Part shown: one piece after another, positions 45,687 to 55,502 of the stretch
How the letters are laid out: each line of letters begins with the position of its first letter
How positions within the stretch are numbered: position 1 is the first letter of the stretch
Source: Silene conica
Lineage: Eukaryota; Streptophyta; Magnoliopsida; Caryophyllales; Caryophyllaceae
Length of the DNA: 64,000 nucleotides
Direction: 5' to 3'
Assembly (NCBI GenBank): GCA_029255685.2
Contig: CM055313.2
Span: 29,880,579 to 29,944,578 of the forward strand
Translations under genes and position numbers: made by a program
The notes under the pieces: generated by a model
The model's database searches: none
Told to the model about the DNA's origin: nothing
Seen by the model: only the letters and a program-made list of their open reading frames with translations

Positions 45687-47431
45687 TGATAACTACGTTA
45701 TTGACCCTATTTTCATCTCTATTTCCTTTCACTTTGTCTAGATTTTATATCGGTTTTCCCGTCTTTATCCTCTTTTTAGCCTTAAATATCGTTGCATGCT
45801 ATTTTCATGTGCTTTCTATGTTTTCTAGCATTGTAACGTTATTCTAGGTAATTTGGGGACTTAACGGAAGTGTCGGGAAGCTTACGAGTCGAGAAAACAA
45901 GCTTTAGAAGCATTTTCGGTGTATCTTGCTCGATGCCGGGCGTATTTCAGGCAGTAGGGTGTTTTTACACCCACCCAAAAATCAATCCTAGGCGGAATTC
46001 AGGCAGTCGGGTGTTATAACACCTGACTGCCCAAGTTACACCCAAGAAGAAGCAAGGAAAGGACAAAAAGAACTCGACGGGCGTAACTCAAGGCCATCCG
46101 GCGTAACTCGACCACGGTCGGCGTTCGTTACGCCGGATGGACCTATTTTCGCGTTTTTCTTCGTTGTTCTTAAGTGGGCTTTTAACCCCACTTGGACCTT
46201 TTGTATATATACCTCTTTTCTGATTTTTGTAAACTTATCATCTTACATACCATACCTAAGGCTTACAACATATCTCATAACATCTTACCTTAGTATTTTC
46301 ATAAGTGATTAGGAAGCAAGTAATTTAGGGTTTGTGTTCTTGGGTAATTTGTTCATCCATTTTCCGATCAACATTGTTCATGTTATTTTGGTATTGCAAT
46401 CTTTCTTTTAATCTTTCCTTTAATCTTATTTAGTTGTTTATTTCTTCTCATTTACTCTTTTCATATCACTTTTCTTACTTGCTAGTTTGTTCATCAACCC
46501 TAGAAATTGTTACTTGATCGTATGTTATTTACTTCTAGTTTGATCAAAATCATGTTTGCTATCATTAGATCGTATTTCTTTGTTAGTCCCGAAACCCTAA
46601 GTATGAGTAGTGAGTAGACCCCCTTCTAGGGGGTGGTTTGACCTAACACATGTTGATTTCTTAAAGTGGTTACATTGTTTGGTTGTAAAAGGTGTAGGGA
46701 TTGAGGATTACCATGGGGTTTGACTAGATTATGGTTTGGCTTGGGGACCTTGAAATGGGAAACTCTTTGAGCCTTAACCATCAATGAGAATTGATTAGGT
46801 TTAGGAGTTGACCTCCCTTGTTAGACTTGTTGCCGACCTAGGTTGAACCCGAGAGGGGGGAATTTAGGTTGGGCACCCATGGTTTTCGGTTTGAAATAGG
46901 CCCTCGAAAGAGGGAGTGGGAAGACCGGGAGTTGACGCATTTTAGACCATTTGACTTAGGAAAGAGGTGGTTGGGGTTTGGCCAACTTTAGTCATCTTGA
47001 CCCTAGAGACCGGAGGAGCCCAACTCATGAACCCGAGAGGGGTATGGGTTGGCATACCTAGTGTTACCAAGTGAACCCGAGAGGGGGACTTTGTACGAAT
47101 TAGAGGCGTTTCCACTCGATCCCATCACCTTAAGCAACCGAACGCGTACCACTACTAAAGTAAGTCATGAGTGTAACGGTTAAATAACCTCCTAGACCTT
47201 TTTATATCTGAGTAAACCATTCTTAGTTTGTTTAGTCGATTACTTTAGTTTATCTTGTTACTTCCAATTTGTTAGAATAGTTCTTAGTTCAAAACAACTT
47301 CCAACATTGCTAGACTTAGCTAAACACGAAGGTAAAACGAGAGGTACTTAACAAATTACTCCCTGTGGACCGACCCTCGATTATTTGCTACGATTTATCG
47401 TACACTTGCGAGGCTAATTTTAAAGCTATCA
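45687..47431 (+). repeat. Gypsy B right LTR
   Basis: 1,745 bp, the same length as the left LTR. It has palindromes at 46,002-46,031 and around 46,090-46,142, TATATATA at 46,204-46,211, and the three TGAACCCGAGAGGGG repeats. It ends GCTATCA and is followed immediately by NLR sequence starting GTGGG. Confidence 0.92.
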
Positions 47432-49117
47432 GTGGGCCTGGTATCAACTTTCCACTAGCTAATCTGGTAGAAAATTAGAAGTTTCTTAGGACATTAGATC
47501 TGCATGACCTAGGCATCCAGACTTTACCAAATTCAATTGGTAAGCTATTGCGTTTAAGGTATCTAGATTTATCCAGGAATACTTATCTGAGAGGTCTTCC
47601 TGATTCAGTTATAAAACTGTATAATCTGCAAACCTTAGATCTAAAGAATTGCACATCGTTGAAACAGTTGCCAAAGGATTTGGCCAAATTGGCAAATCTG
47701 AGGCACTTGGACATATCTGAATGTTGTGATTTGATGCCTTCAGGTCTAGACAAACTGAGTTGCATATGTGTTCTGACCAGCTTTGTTGTGGATAAAGGAA
47801 GTTCTATTGAGGACCTAGAAAATCTACTAGCATTGAATAACCAAAGAGGAAGCTTTGAAATTCGAATCACTCATCACTTCATGGGTATTGTGGAATGTAG
47901 GGGAGGATATTTGAGAAGCATGAGTCGTCTTGAAGCATTATACATGTATTTGTATCAAGACGGCACCCATGATAATTTGCTAGAAAAACTCGAGCCACCT
48001 CCTTCTTTAAAGATACTCGAATTGTGTTCTTATAATAGAGATACACTTCCATCAAGGTGGCGGGGAGCGGGAAAACTAGGTGATTGGGCTACCTTTCTTC
48101 CCAATCTTGTCCACTTAGCGCTTCTCGTTTATCACAACATATTGTGTTTGCCGTTATTGAGCCAGCTAGGACATCTCAAGTTACTGGTACTTTTTATCGT
48201 TGAATAAATTGGAGTACATAGAGGATTCAACCCATAATGGCAGTAGTGGAGAAGTGTTTTTTCCATCCCTTGAGGAACTTCAAATTTCATTTATGAGTGA
48301 GCTGAGAGGATGGTGGAGAGGAGAAGATATAGACTCCAATAATAGCTCACAACCCTGCTTTTCCCGACTCTACAAAACTGACATCATTTCCTGCATGTAA
48401 AAGCCTAGAAAAGCTGAGATTGAAAGATGTGAACAAAGAATTGTGGATCACGAGTTTGGGCCAAGAGAGCGATTGAAGCATATTAAAGGAGGCGGAAGTA
48501 GACAACCTTGATTACCTGAAAGTGTTGACCATGAAAGGTCTAACTAGCATTCATATAGCAAACAATCGTGACATAGAGAGTTTATCACAACTCGAGGAGA
48601 CACTCAAGGACCATCGGTCCCTACGGAGCCTTACAATTGGGTATTGTGGTAGATTGAGGTCTCTAGAAGGATTGGGGTGGGAGCACCTAAAAGCTTTGAA
48701 TTCTCTAGAATTAATATCACTCCTCCATTTGACCTTTTCAGAAAAAGAAAAAGAAAAAGAAAAAGATGGTGACGATGAGGATGATGATGCCGGGATACCG
48801 TGGAGATCCATTGGGGAAGACTCCGGTACCTGGAATTATCATGGTTGGACATGTTGACCATTCCTCAAGAAATGAAACATTTGACTTCCCTTAAAAATTT
48901 AACACTTGACTACTGCCGAAATCTTATATCCCCTCCCAAATGGATAAGTTGCTTGTCTTCTCTCCGAACCCTTCGCATACGTTCCTGCAAGAAGTTCCAA
49001 TTAAATACAGATAAAAATATAATGAGAGACCTTACCTCATTGCAGGTGCTGGAGGTGAGACGGTGTCCGCTCATACCCGAGACATATATAACTAAACAAT
49101 TGATTGAACCAGAGTAA
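47432..49117 (+). pseudogene. CC-NBS-LRR gene, LRR half, frameshifted
   Basis: Right-hand continuation of the NLR that starts at 12,597. LRR units are clear: FLRTLDLHDLGIQTLPNSIG, LRYLDLSRN, LQTLDLKNCTSLKQLPKDL, LRHLDISECCDL. The typical LTSFVV segment of the CNL LRR domain follows. Frames in order are about 47,479-48,207, 48,200-48,400, then 48,385-48,857 and 48,800-49,117, so there are slips near 48,195, 48,385 and 48,810, plus a TAG at 47,476-47,478. A short EKEKEKEKDGDDEDDD insert at about 48,739-48,787 looks like low-complexity expansion. The end of NB-ARC and the first LRRs are absent. Confidence 0.88.
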
Positions 49118-50044
49118 CTAAGAAAATTTATGCTCCACTATGTTCTAATTTTTGCTTTTATCTCAAGTTCGTATTAATAATATTTAATTGCAAAACTTTA
49201 TCAATGATGCCTTTTGCATTTCTGTATTTTTTTAGTGCATTTTTTATATATTTATATTTATATTTAATACCTTTGTGATGTACAAGAACAAATATATAGT
49301 CGAATCATTTGTGCCGGTATCCATTTTATTTTCACCAATTATACTAATCTTTTTGTTTATAAATCGACTCTGTTTGTCGCTTTTAATTTTATTATTTCGT
49401 TTGTCTCATTTATTTGTTTAATTTTTTATTCGTTGCGAAGAGTATTTTTATCAAAGGTAAACAAATGATTGAGACGAAGGTAATAACTATTATGCATCAC
49501 TATCCTATTGTCTCCTACTTCGTTGTTACCTTAAGGCACTGTATGGCACCTGCCCATGTCAGAGGGGGGAGAAACTCCATCAAGCTTCAGAATCTGTGGA
49601 TCGGCTCCCTATCTCACGGTTCACATCTACTTGCACATGGAACATATTGAAGTCGAACTCAGGTCATTACGGGTTTATTTTTGTTTAAATCAGTCATTTT
49701 GGGTCGCTTAAATCAGTCAACAAATAGTAGTCTTTTTTTTCCCGGATTTCAGTTCAGCTCAGTTTAAGCTTTTCTCTCTTTATCTTCGTTACAAATCAAT
49801 CTAAAATTCATATTGTCTTTTAGTATTGTCTGATATTAGTGTGTAGTCAAATTCTTGTTTAAAACGGCAATATCCGTCTTAAATAACATGTGTAATTCTT
49901 TTGTTCTTACAATATTATGTAGTTAGTCATTTTTTCTTAAAGCCCAAGTTCGAACTGGATAGGATGACAAGGGCAACAAAGCCCTTTGGTTATCGAGTTA
50001 TCGAACCTATCGATACTATAGCTGGATACTATTAGTAAAATACT
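49118..50044. other. Intergenic DNA after the NLR, with a decayed Stowaway-like fold-back
   Basis: AT-rich, no gene. At about 49,396-49,480 a fold-back (CGTTTGTCTCATTTATTTG, ending with its complement CAAATGATTGAGACGAAG) looks like an eroded Stowaway MITE. A similar relic lies near 63,145-63,205. Confidence 0.45.
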
Positions 50045-50760
50045 ATGAATTCCAAGGTTGAAATAGTAAATGATGGGCTATCTGTATTACCCAACTCAAT
50101 TCTTGTACACATCCTGTCATTTCTACCCATCCTTGATTCTGTTAGAACGATGCTAGCTAGTTAAGCTCTTTGTCACCCTGTGGGCTTTACTCCCAAATCT
50201 CGATTTCGATGACTCGAGTTTTGACATATTGTACACTTATGTCCTGACAATGTTGACGCTGGTGATGGTCGTGGTGACGATAATGATCAATACTCATCAG
50301 TGAACTGGGAATTCTTCATTTTCGTACGAAATGTCCTGGTATGCCACAGGTTCTCCAAGATAAAGCGGTTTTAAGTCAGTATCGGTGAGAGTTTCTGTTC
50401 TGACATAGAGAAGGCTAAGCTAAGTCATGAACTAGACTCAGGGGTAGATTTTGCTATAAGGAAAGATGTCGGAATTCTTTAGTTTACTGTTGGTATGGTG
50501 GAACCTGATGAACTGTTGTACAAGTTACCTTATACTGAATTTGTCAGTGATTATATTACGGATCTGAAACTAGAATTTCTTGAGATTAAGCCCCAGGCCT
50601 GCTTTTAAATGAGTTTGTTACAGAATACGGGTCGAGATCAGTGATTATGTGTTGCATAATATCACTCACGGATTATTGCAAGGCAATTACCAGTTCAATG
50701 CATGGAAGTACAAGGAAGAAAACAGAGAGTTGCTTTCAAAACAGGTTCCTTTTTTTGTAA
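50045..50760 (+). pseudogene. F-box protein gene fragment, disabled
   Basis: F-box proteins select substrates for SCF ubiquitin ligases. From ATG 50,045 the frame reads an N-terminal F-box (DGLSVLPNSILVHILSFLPI, then DSVRTMLAS) and hits a stop at about 50,162. Downstream, pieces such as SVNWEFFIFVRNVL and a later exon-like stretch ending at a splice-donor-like AACAGGTTCC (about 50,748) recall F-box/LRR/FBD proteins but carry stops and frame changes. Only the F-box itself is a firm call. Confidence 0.6.
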
Positions 50761-50927
50761 CTAACTAATTTTTCCCTCTTGTGCAATATTTCTGTTAATA
50801 ATTGAAAATTGTTTGTTTGCTGTATTAAATTTTGATTGATTTCGTCAGCTTTTGGATGACATTGTTAATGTGGGAAAATATCTGTATATATTCCCAATGC
50901 TTTACATGCAGGATTATAACAAATATA

Positions 50928-51197
50928 CTCCCTCCTACCCAACTTAAATGTCGACAAAATTTATGGTTTATTAGTTGTTTAATATTTTGGTTGAGTAGGG
51001 GTATGTAGATTGGAGAGAGGGTGTTATGATTTGTATAAAGTAAATAGAGAAGTGGGTGGGTGGGTGAGTAATAAATGATAAATAGTAAGGGTAGAATGGT
51101 AAAAAATTGGTAAAAAACTTACCAAAAATGAACAATAGGACAATATCCTGAATAGACGGAAATGTACAATGGGACATTTAAGTTGGGTAGGAGGGAG
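50928..51197. mobile_element. Stowaway MITE (270 bp)
   Basis: Terminal inverted repeats CTCCCTCCTACCCAACTTAA and its exact complement at the right end (ending GGGTAGGAGGGAG), flanked by TA on both sides (50,926-50,927; 51,198-51,199). No transposase. This is typical of Stowaway elements mobilised by mariner-type transposases. Confidence 0.85.
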
Positions 51198-52267
51198 TAT
51201 AATGTACAATTTATAGTCATAAACGAAGAACAAGATACAAAGATTGGGATTAAGAATTAACCTTCTGTCCTTGTAAAGGCCTAAGATCAGATATCAAAAT
51301 AGATATCAAAATATATATACTCCTAATCGTTGCACCCAAGATGTCCTGAGAAATACCCTTTCTAGAGCTAGAAATTGCAAAATTACCTTTAATTTTGTGT
51401 GAGATGAAAGCTAGAGAGAGTGCGGAGGGAAGTAGTCGTGTAACTCGTGCCCTTTAAGTGCAGAGTGAATGTCCTATTTATAGCTGCAAACAACCTTGCT
51501 ATTAGACATCAACTAGCATTTCCCAAATCAGTATATGGTTCTACCTACAGCACTTCACAACAACTGAACAACTTAATAATTGCTCAGACCGAAATTCTAT
51601 CTTTATATATAGAATCGGTTATATCGCTCTCTCTTGTGTAATGTTTTATCTTATAAATATCTTATATTTATAATCCACTAATTAAATATAACCTTTTATA
51701 TTTAATTAAATCATTTAATCTCTATTAAATAATTTCATTACACATAATTAAATATAACATTTTTGATTTAATTACGAATTAACATTTTAATTCGTCTTAG
51801 CTAATATTATTTAATCAATATTAAATAATTATGTCATCATTACATTGACTAAACGTTTAGTCGTATAGGGTATCAATATGATTACATTTTCATCTAATCA
51901 TATCTCTCAGATTCCACCCTTTAGGTGTGACTCTTAGGGACCAGTTGATTACAGTCATCTGTATGACAATGACGTCAAACTTTCTAGCAAGTCAACCGTT
52001 ATTGATAAACGTGAATGTGTTGGAACAATTTAAGTTGATGATGACAAGTCCTTGTTAATATTAATTGTTTGTTCTTAAGTAGCATGAATTGAGTATTCAA
52101 GGCTAAGCAAATGGATTGAAGAACAAAGGCAACAAAGAGATCATCCATTATGTTTCAAACATGATCAAGAAGAACAACACAAGTCAAGAACATCCCCTTG
52201 TAACCTAAGTCACAAATGTAAGAGTAAGTGGAACATCCTCGTTAAAATCAAGTGTTAGCTTTGTCAT

Positions 52268-52290
52268 GCAACAGTCCATCAGACTGTTGC
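52268..52290. repeat. Perfect GCAACAGT-N7-ACTGTTGC inverted repeat in the E LTR
   Basis: Arms at 52,268-52,275 and 52,283-52,290 are exact complements around a 7-base spacer. The same arrangement recurs in gag, pol, ORF3 and elsewhere in the LTR of E; the right-LTR copy is at 61,785-61,807. Confidence 0.95.
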
Positions 52291-52684
52291 GTCTGTACCG
52301 CATGGAGTTTTTTAGTTCGAGAAAAATGTTTTCAAGTAATGTGCAAAACAGTCACTTTAGTTTTCTGAAAATAATTGTCAAATCTATTTTCTTGTAAAAT
52401 CGTCTTCTCTTTTGGCACGCACGAATTGAAGCGTAAAAACCCGTCTTATTCGTAGTGTACCACATTTCGTAAAATAATAAGAACTTATGAATTGTTTACA
52501 TTTGAAATGTAAATAGTACTAAGCATCTTATTAGAAGATATTTTACAAACACAAATCTGATTTGCTTTATCAAAAGCCAATGAAAACTAAACAACAATAT
52601 GTACTTGTCAAGTGGGCTAGTTATTATCCAATGGACAAAAGTACAAAGGAAGTACACATTGGGTAATACCCACATTTGAGGTAC

Positions 52685-52692
52685 TATAAAAG
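52685..52692 (+). promoter_or_regulatory. TATA box of the E LTR promoter
   Basis: TATAAAAG within GGTACTATAAAAGAAACCCC, 668 bp into the LTR. It would place transcription start near 52,720, splitting the LTR into a U3 of about 700 bp and R/U5 of about 690 bp. The identical copy is at 62,202-62,209. Confidence 0.75.
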
Positions 52693-53412
52693 AAACCCCT
52701 TAGCCTCATTCAATGCTAAGGCTTTTACAACATTTATTGAAGTTTTCTGCAAAACTCTTAAGCCTTCAAAGTTCTTTCTTTAAGTTTTGCAAAAACATTT
52801 TAAGTTTAAAAGTCTTCAAACGTTTTTCTCAAACTCGGTCTGAAAATCTCCATGCATCAGTAAGCTACACTGTGACATAATGAGTTTGTTCCATGATTCT
52901 CGTGTTTAGATCTTAAATGTAAATCTCCACGTTCTTAAGTGAACATCTGAGATTCTGATCCTGTAAACCAGAGATAGAACGTCCCAAAACTCTTGAAGCG
53001 GAGTAGCTTTAAGTTTGAGTCAAGTCTTGAAGCGGAGTAGCTTTGAGCAAATGCAACCGGAGTAGGTTGGCGAGTTATTTTACTTGTATTCGTTTAGTTG
53101 TTGGAGTAAATTTCTAAACAATCAATAAAATAACGGTTGGACGTAGGTCTCGGAGTAGAGACTGAACCAATTTTTTAACTTTGGTTGTTTGTTTATTTAC
53201 TTACATACTTCTCGCTTTATTCTCGCTAACTTGAACGATTCCAAGTTTCTGTGTAACAGTCAATCATACTGTTGCATAGAACACTTTGCTCATCTTGTGA
53301 ACTTACTCGTCATTAAGTCTCTCAAGTGTAGTTGTCGTTAAAATTTTAAAAAGGTCACACCTAATTCACCCCCTCCCCCTCTTAGGTGTTTATTCGTTCT
53401 TAACTCTTCAAT

Positions 53413-53424
53413 TGGTATCAGAGC
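53413..53424 (+). other. Copia E primer-binding site
   Basis: TGGTATCAGAGC two bases after the LTR, complementary to initiator methionine tRNA. Confidence 0.92.
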
Positions 53425-53473
53425 CTCGTGCTCTTGATATTGGCTAAGCCCCAAAAGAGTTGATCCTATAGTT

Positions 53474-55498
53474 ATGGACGAAAATAAACACACTAAGTAT
53501 CCCATCTTCAAGGGAGATAACTATGTCTGGTGGAAACATCGCATGGAGCACTATGTTAAGGGTACTGATTATGAGTGTTGGTTAATAATCAAAAATGGCC
53601 CCCTCGCTATCTCTGTCACTAATGCCGATGGCACTAGTACACCAAAAAGCGAGGACAAGTACGTTGAGTCAGATTACAAAAAGGTCGAAAAGAACTCTAA
53701 AGCCATGTCCATCCTTCAATATGACATCGGTGAACAAGAGATCAATAGAATATCTGGTTGCACGTCGGCCAAGGAAATTTGGGACACCCTATGCCTTGCA
53801 TATGAGGGAACGTCACAAGTAAAGAAGTATCGAATAGATCTTCTTATGCAACAGTACGAGATGTTTAACATGACTAAGGATGAATCCATAAATAGTCTCT
53901 CCTCTCGTTTTTCTAGCATTGTCAATGAACTCAAAAATCTAGGGAGGGTTTTTGAACCCGAGGATCTAGTTCGCAAAGTTCTTCGTAGCCTAACCGAAAG
54001 ATGGCAACCAAAGGTTACCGCTATTGAGGAAGCAAAAGACCTATCTATTCTATCCCTTAATGAACTAATGGGCTCACTCATGGCTCACGAACTAACCCTC
54101 GTGAAGCGTTCTGAGGAAAGTTCCAAAGGGAAAGGGCTCGCTCTCAATGCTCTCTCTAGTGATGAGGAGGATGGAGATGATGAGTTTGCTTTGTTTACCA
54201 AAAACATTGCGAATATGATAAATGGTAGGGGCTCTCAAAGGTTTAAGACTAATGCTAGTAAACGACAGTTTCCTAAGAGAAAATCGACCACCACTATTGG
54301 ATGTTTTAAATGTGGTGACAAGGGTCACCAAATCAAAGAATGTCCAAAGTGGGATCTATTTAAATCAAAGGAGAAACGTGACATTGCAAAGCAAGATTAT
54401 AAGGCAAAAGTCATGACGGCTATTTGGGGTTTATCTGATTCCGAAGAGGAGGAAATCCTTGAGGACGAATTAGATGCCAAGTTATGTGTCTCGTCAAACT
54501 CTTCAAAAAGTGTCTCAAAATCCTCTAAAGAAAAGGTCGTATGTCTTATGGCCCACTCAAATGATTCCAACTCTGACTCCGACAATGAGGTAAACTCACT
54601 TAAGAAAAAGGCTCGGTCATTCTCAAAAGATAAAGTGTGCATTTTATTAGATCAATTCATAGACAAGTGTCGTGTTCAAAATGATAAACTTGAAGCAATG
54701 CAAGAAGAAATCGAGAACATTGCTGAAGAAAACATTTGTCTAAAAGAAAGTCTAAATGAAAATGAGATAACCAGCTCCTCAACCATTGTCGAAAATGAAA
54801 TCAAGAGTTTGCAAAAACAGAACCGTACTCTTACCAAAAAGCTGGAACAAATTCATGTCACAGACTCTTGCACTGTTGCATCAGATCTTGACAAAGAATT
54901 GAGCAGCCTTAACAAACGTGTCTCCACAATCACCAAGGAACGTGACTCTTTGCTGTTTGAACTCACTTTCTATAAGCAAGATAACAAACAACTACAACAA
55001 GTTGGATCAATGCTGAGTGATGAAGTGAGTCACATTAAACATGCTCTCGACAAATCACAAAGGCTAAACCATGAACATCTAAGTGAAATCAAGACCTTGA
55101 ATAAAAAGTTAGATGAGGCCAAAACCTTCTATCTCAAATGGGAAGGTAGTCAGAGAGTCCTAGAATTTCTTCTAAAGCAATCACAAGAATATGAATGTCG
55201 AGAGAAAATGACTGGACTTGGTTTTTCACGCAACAGTAACACACACTGTTGCATTAGAAACCAAGACCCGAGTCAAACTGACTTCAGAAGAAGAAAATAC
55301 GCTGGTCTTGCTGAATACATAATCTGTAACTATTGTGGTAACACCGGTCATGAGTTCAATGGATGTGAAAAGAGAAAACTTGACCTAGAAAGAAGTACTT
55401 CAAGAGCTAAACAATCATGGGTCAAAAAGGAAGTGTTTAAAAAGAAGAATGTTAAGAAGGAACCCAAGCTAGTCTGGGTTCCTAAACTAACGAATTGA
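53474..55498 (+). CDS. gag: Copia E Gag (674 residues)
   Basis: ATG at 53,474, 63 bases after the LTR. The capsid-like domain (FKGDNYVWWKHRM, DLLMQQYEMF, VLRSLTERWQPKVTAIEEAKDL) fills residues 1 to about 220 and belongs to the UBN2/gag family. A CCHC zinc knuckle CFKCGDKGHQIKEC is at about 277-290. An acidic stretch and a long coiled coil (about 370-570) follow. A second knuckle CNYCGNTGHEFNGC is near 618-631. The tail ends in KLVWVPKLTN, as in SIRE elements. It should form particles and bind genomic RNA. Two inverted-repeat sites lie in its coding DNA (54,857 weak; 55,230 perfect). Confidence 0.93.
   Translation: MDENKHTKYPIFKGDNYVWWKHRMEHYVKGTDYECWLIIKNGPLAISVTNADGTSTPKSEDKYVESDYKKVEKNSKAMSILQYDIGEQEINRISGCTSAKEIWDTLCLAYEGTSQVKKYRIDLLMQQYEMFNMTKDESINSLSSRFSSIVNELKNLGRVFEPEDLVRKVLRSLTERWQPKVTAIEEAKDLSILSLNELMGSLMAHELTLVKRSEESSKGKGLALNALSSDEEDGDDEFALFTKNIANMINGRGSQRFKTNASKRQFPKRKSTTTIGCFKCGDKGHQIKECPKWDLFKSKEKRDIAKQDYKAKVMTAIWGLSDSEEEEILEDELDAKLCVSSNSSKSVSKSSKEKVVCLMAHSNDSNSDSDNEVNSLKKKARSFSKDKVCILLDQFIDKCRVQNDKLEAMQEEIENIAEENICLKESLNENEITSSSTIVENEIKSLQKQNRTLTKKLEQIHVTDSCTVASDLDKELSSLNKRVSTITKERDSLLFELTFYKQDNKQLQQVGSMLSDEVSHIKHALDKSQRLNHEHLSEIKTLNKKLDEAKTFYLKWEGSQRVLEFLLKQSQEYECREKMTGLGFSRNSNTHCCIRNQDPSQTDFRRRKYAGLAEYIICNYCGNTGHEFNGCEKRKLDLERSTSRAKQSWVKKEVFKKKNVKKEPKLVWVPKLTN
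55230..55252. repeat. Perfect inverted repeat in E gag
   Basis: GCAACAGT (55,230-55,237), a 7-base spacer, ACTGTTGC (55,245-55,252). It lies in the coding part between the coiled coil and the second zinc knuckle. Confidence 0.93.
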
Positions 55499-55502
55499 TT
55501 AT

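Larger units (their letters stand above)
16144..47431 (+). mobile_element. Gypsy element B: Athila-like Ty3/gypsy retrotransposon with env-like ORF, carrying nested copia D and C
   Basis: LTRs are at 16,144-17,888 and 45,687-47,431, both 1,745 bp, starting TGATAACTAC and ending GCTATCA. The primer-binding site at 17,895 (TGGCGCCGTTGCCGGGGA) and a third ORF after pol are hallmarks of the Athila group. Gag, protease, RT, RNase H, integrase and the env-like frames all carry stops or frameshifts. Removing D (20,164-29,074) and C (32,504-40,643) leaves about 14 kb, a normal Athila size. It sits in the NLR gene. The LTRs differ at many scattered positions, so the insertion is older than E. Confidence 0.9.
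52018..53410 (+). repeat. Copia E left LTR (1,393 bp)
   Basis: Starts TGTTGGAACAATTTAAG and ends TTCTTAACTCTTCA. Contains three inverted-repeat sites (52,268; 52,854; 53,253) and a TATA box at 52,685. Confidence 0.95.

Noticed and set aside
47432-47436. GTGGG as the certain target duplication of gypsy B
   Set aside because: The matching GTGGG at 13,721 adjoins copia G or NLR sequence, not a B LTR, and five bases can match by chance.
49396-49480. Intact Stowaway at 49.4 kb
   Set aside because: Only a fold-back similarity remains. No clear TA-flanked ends could be set.
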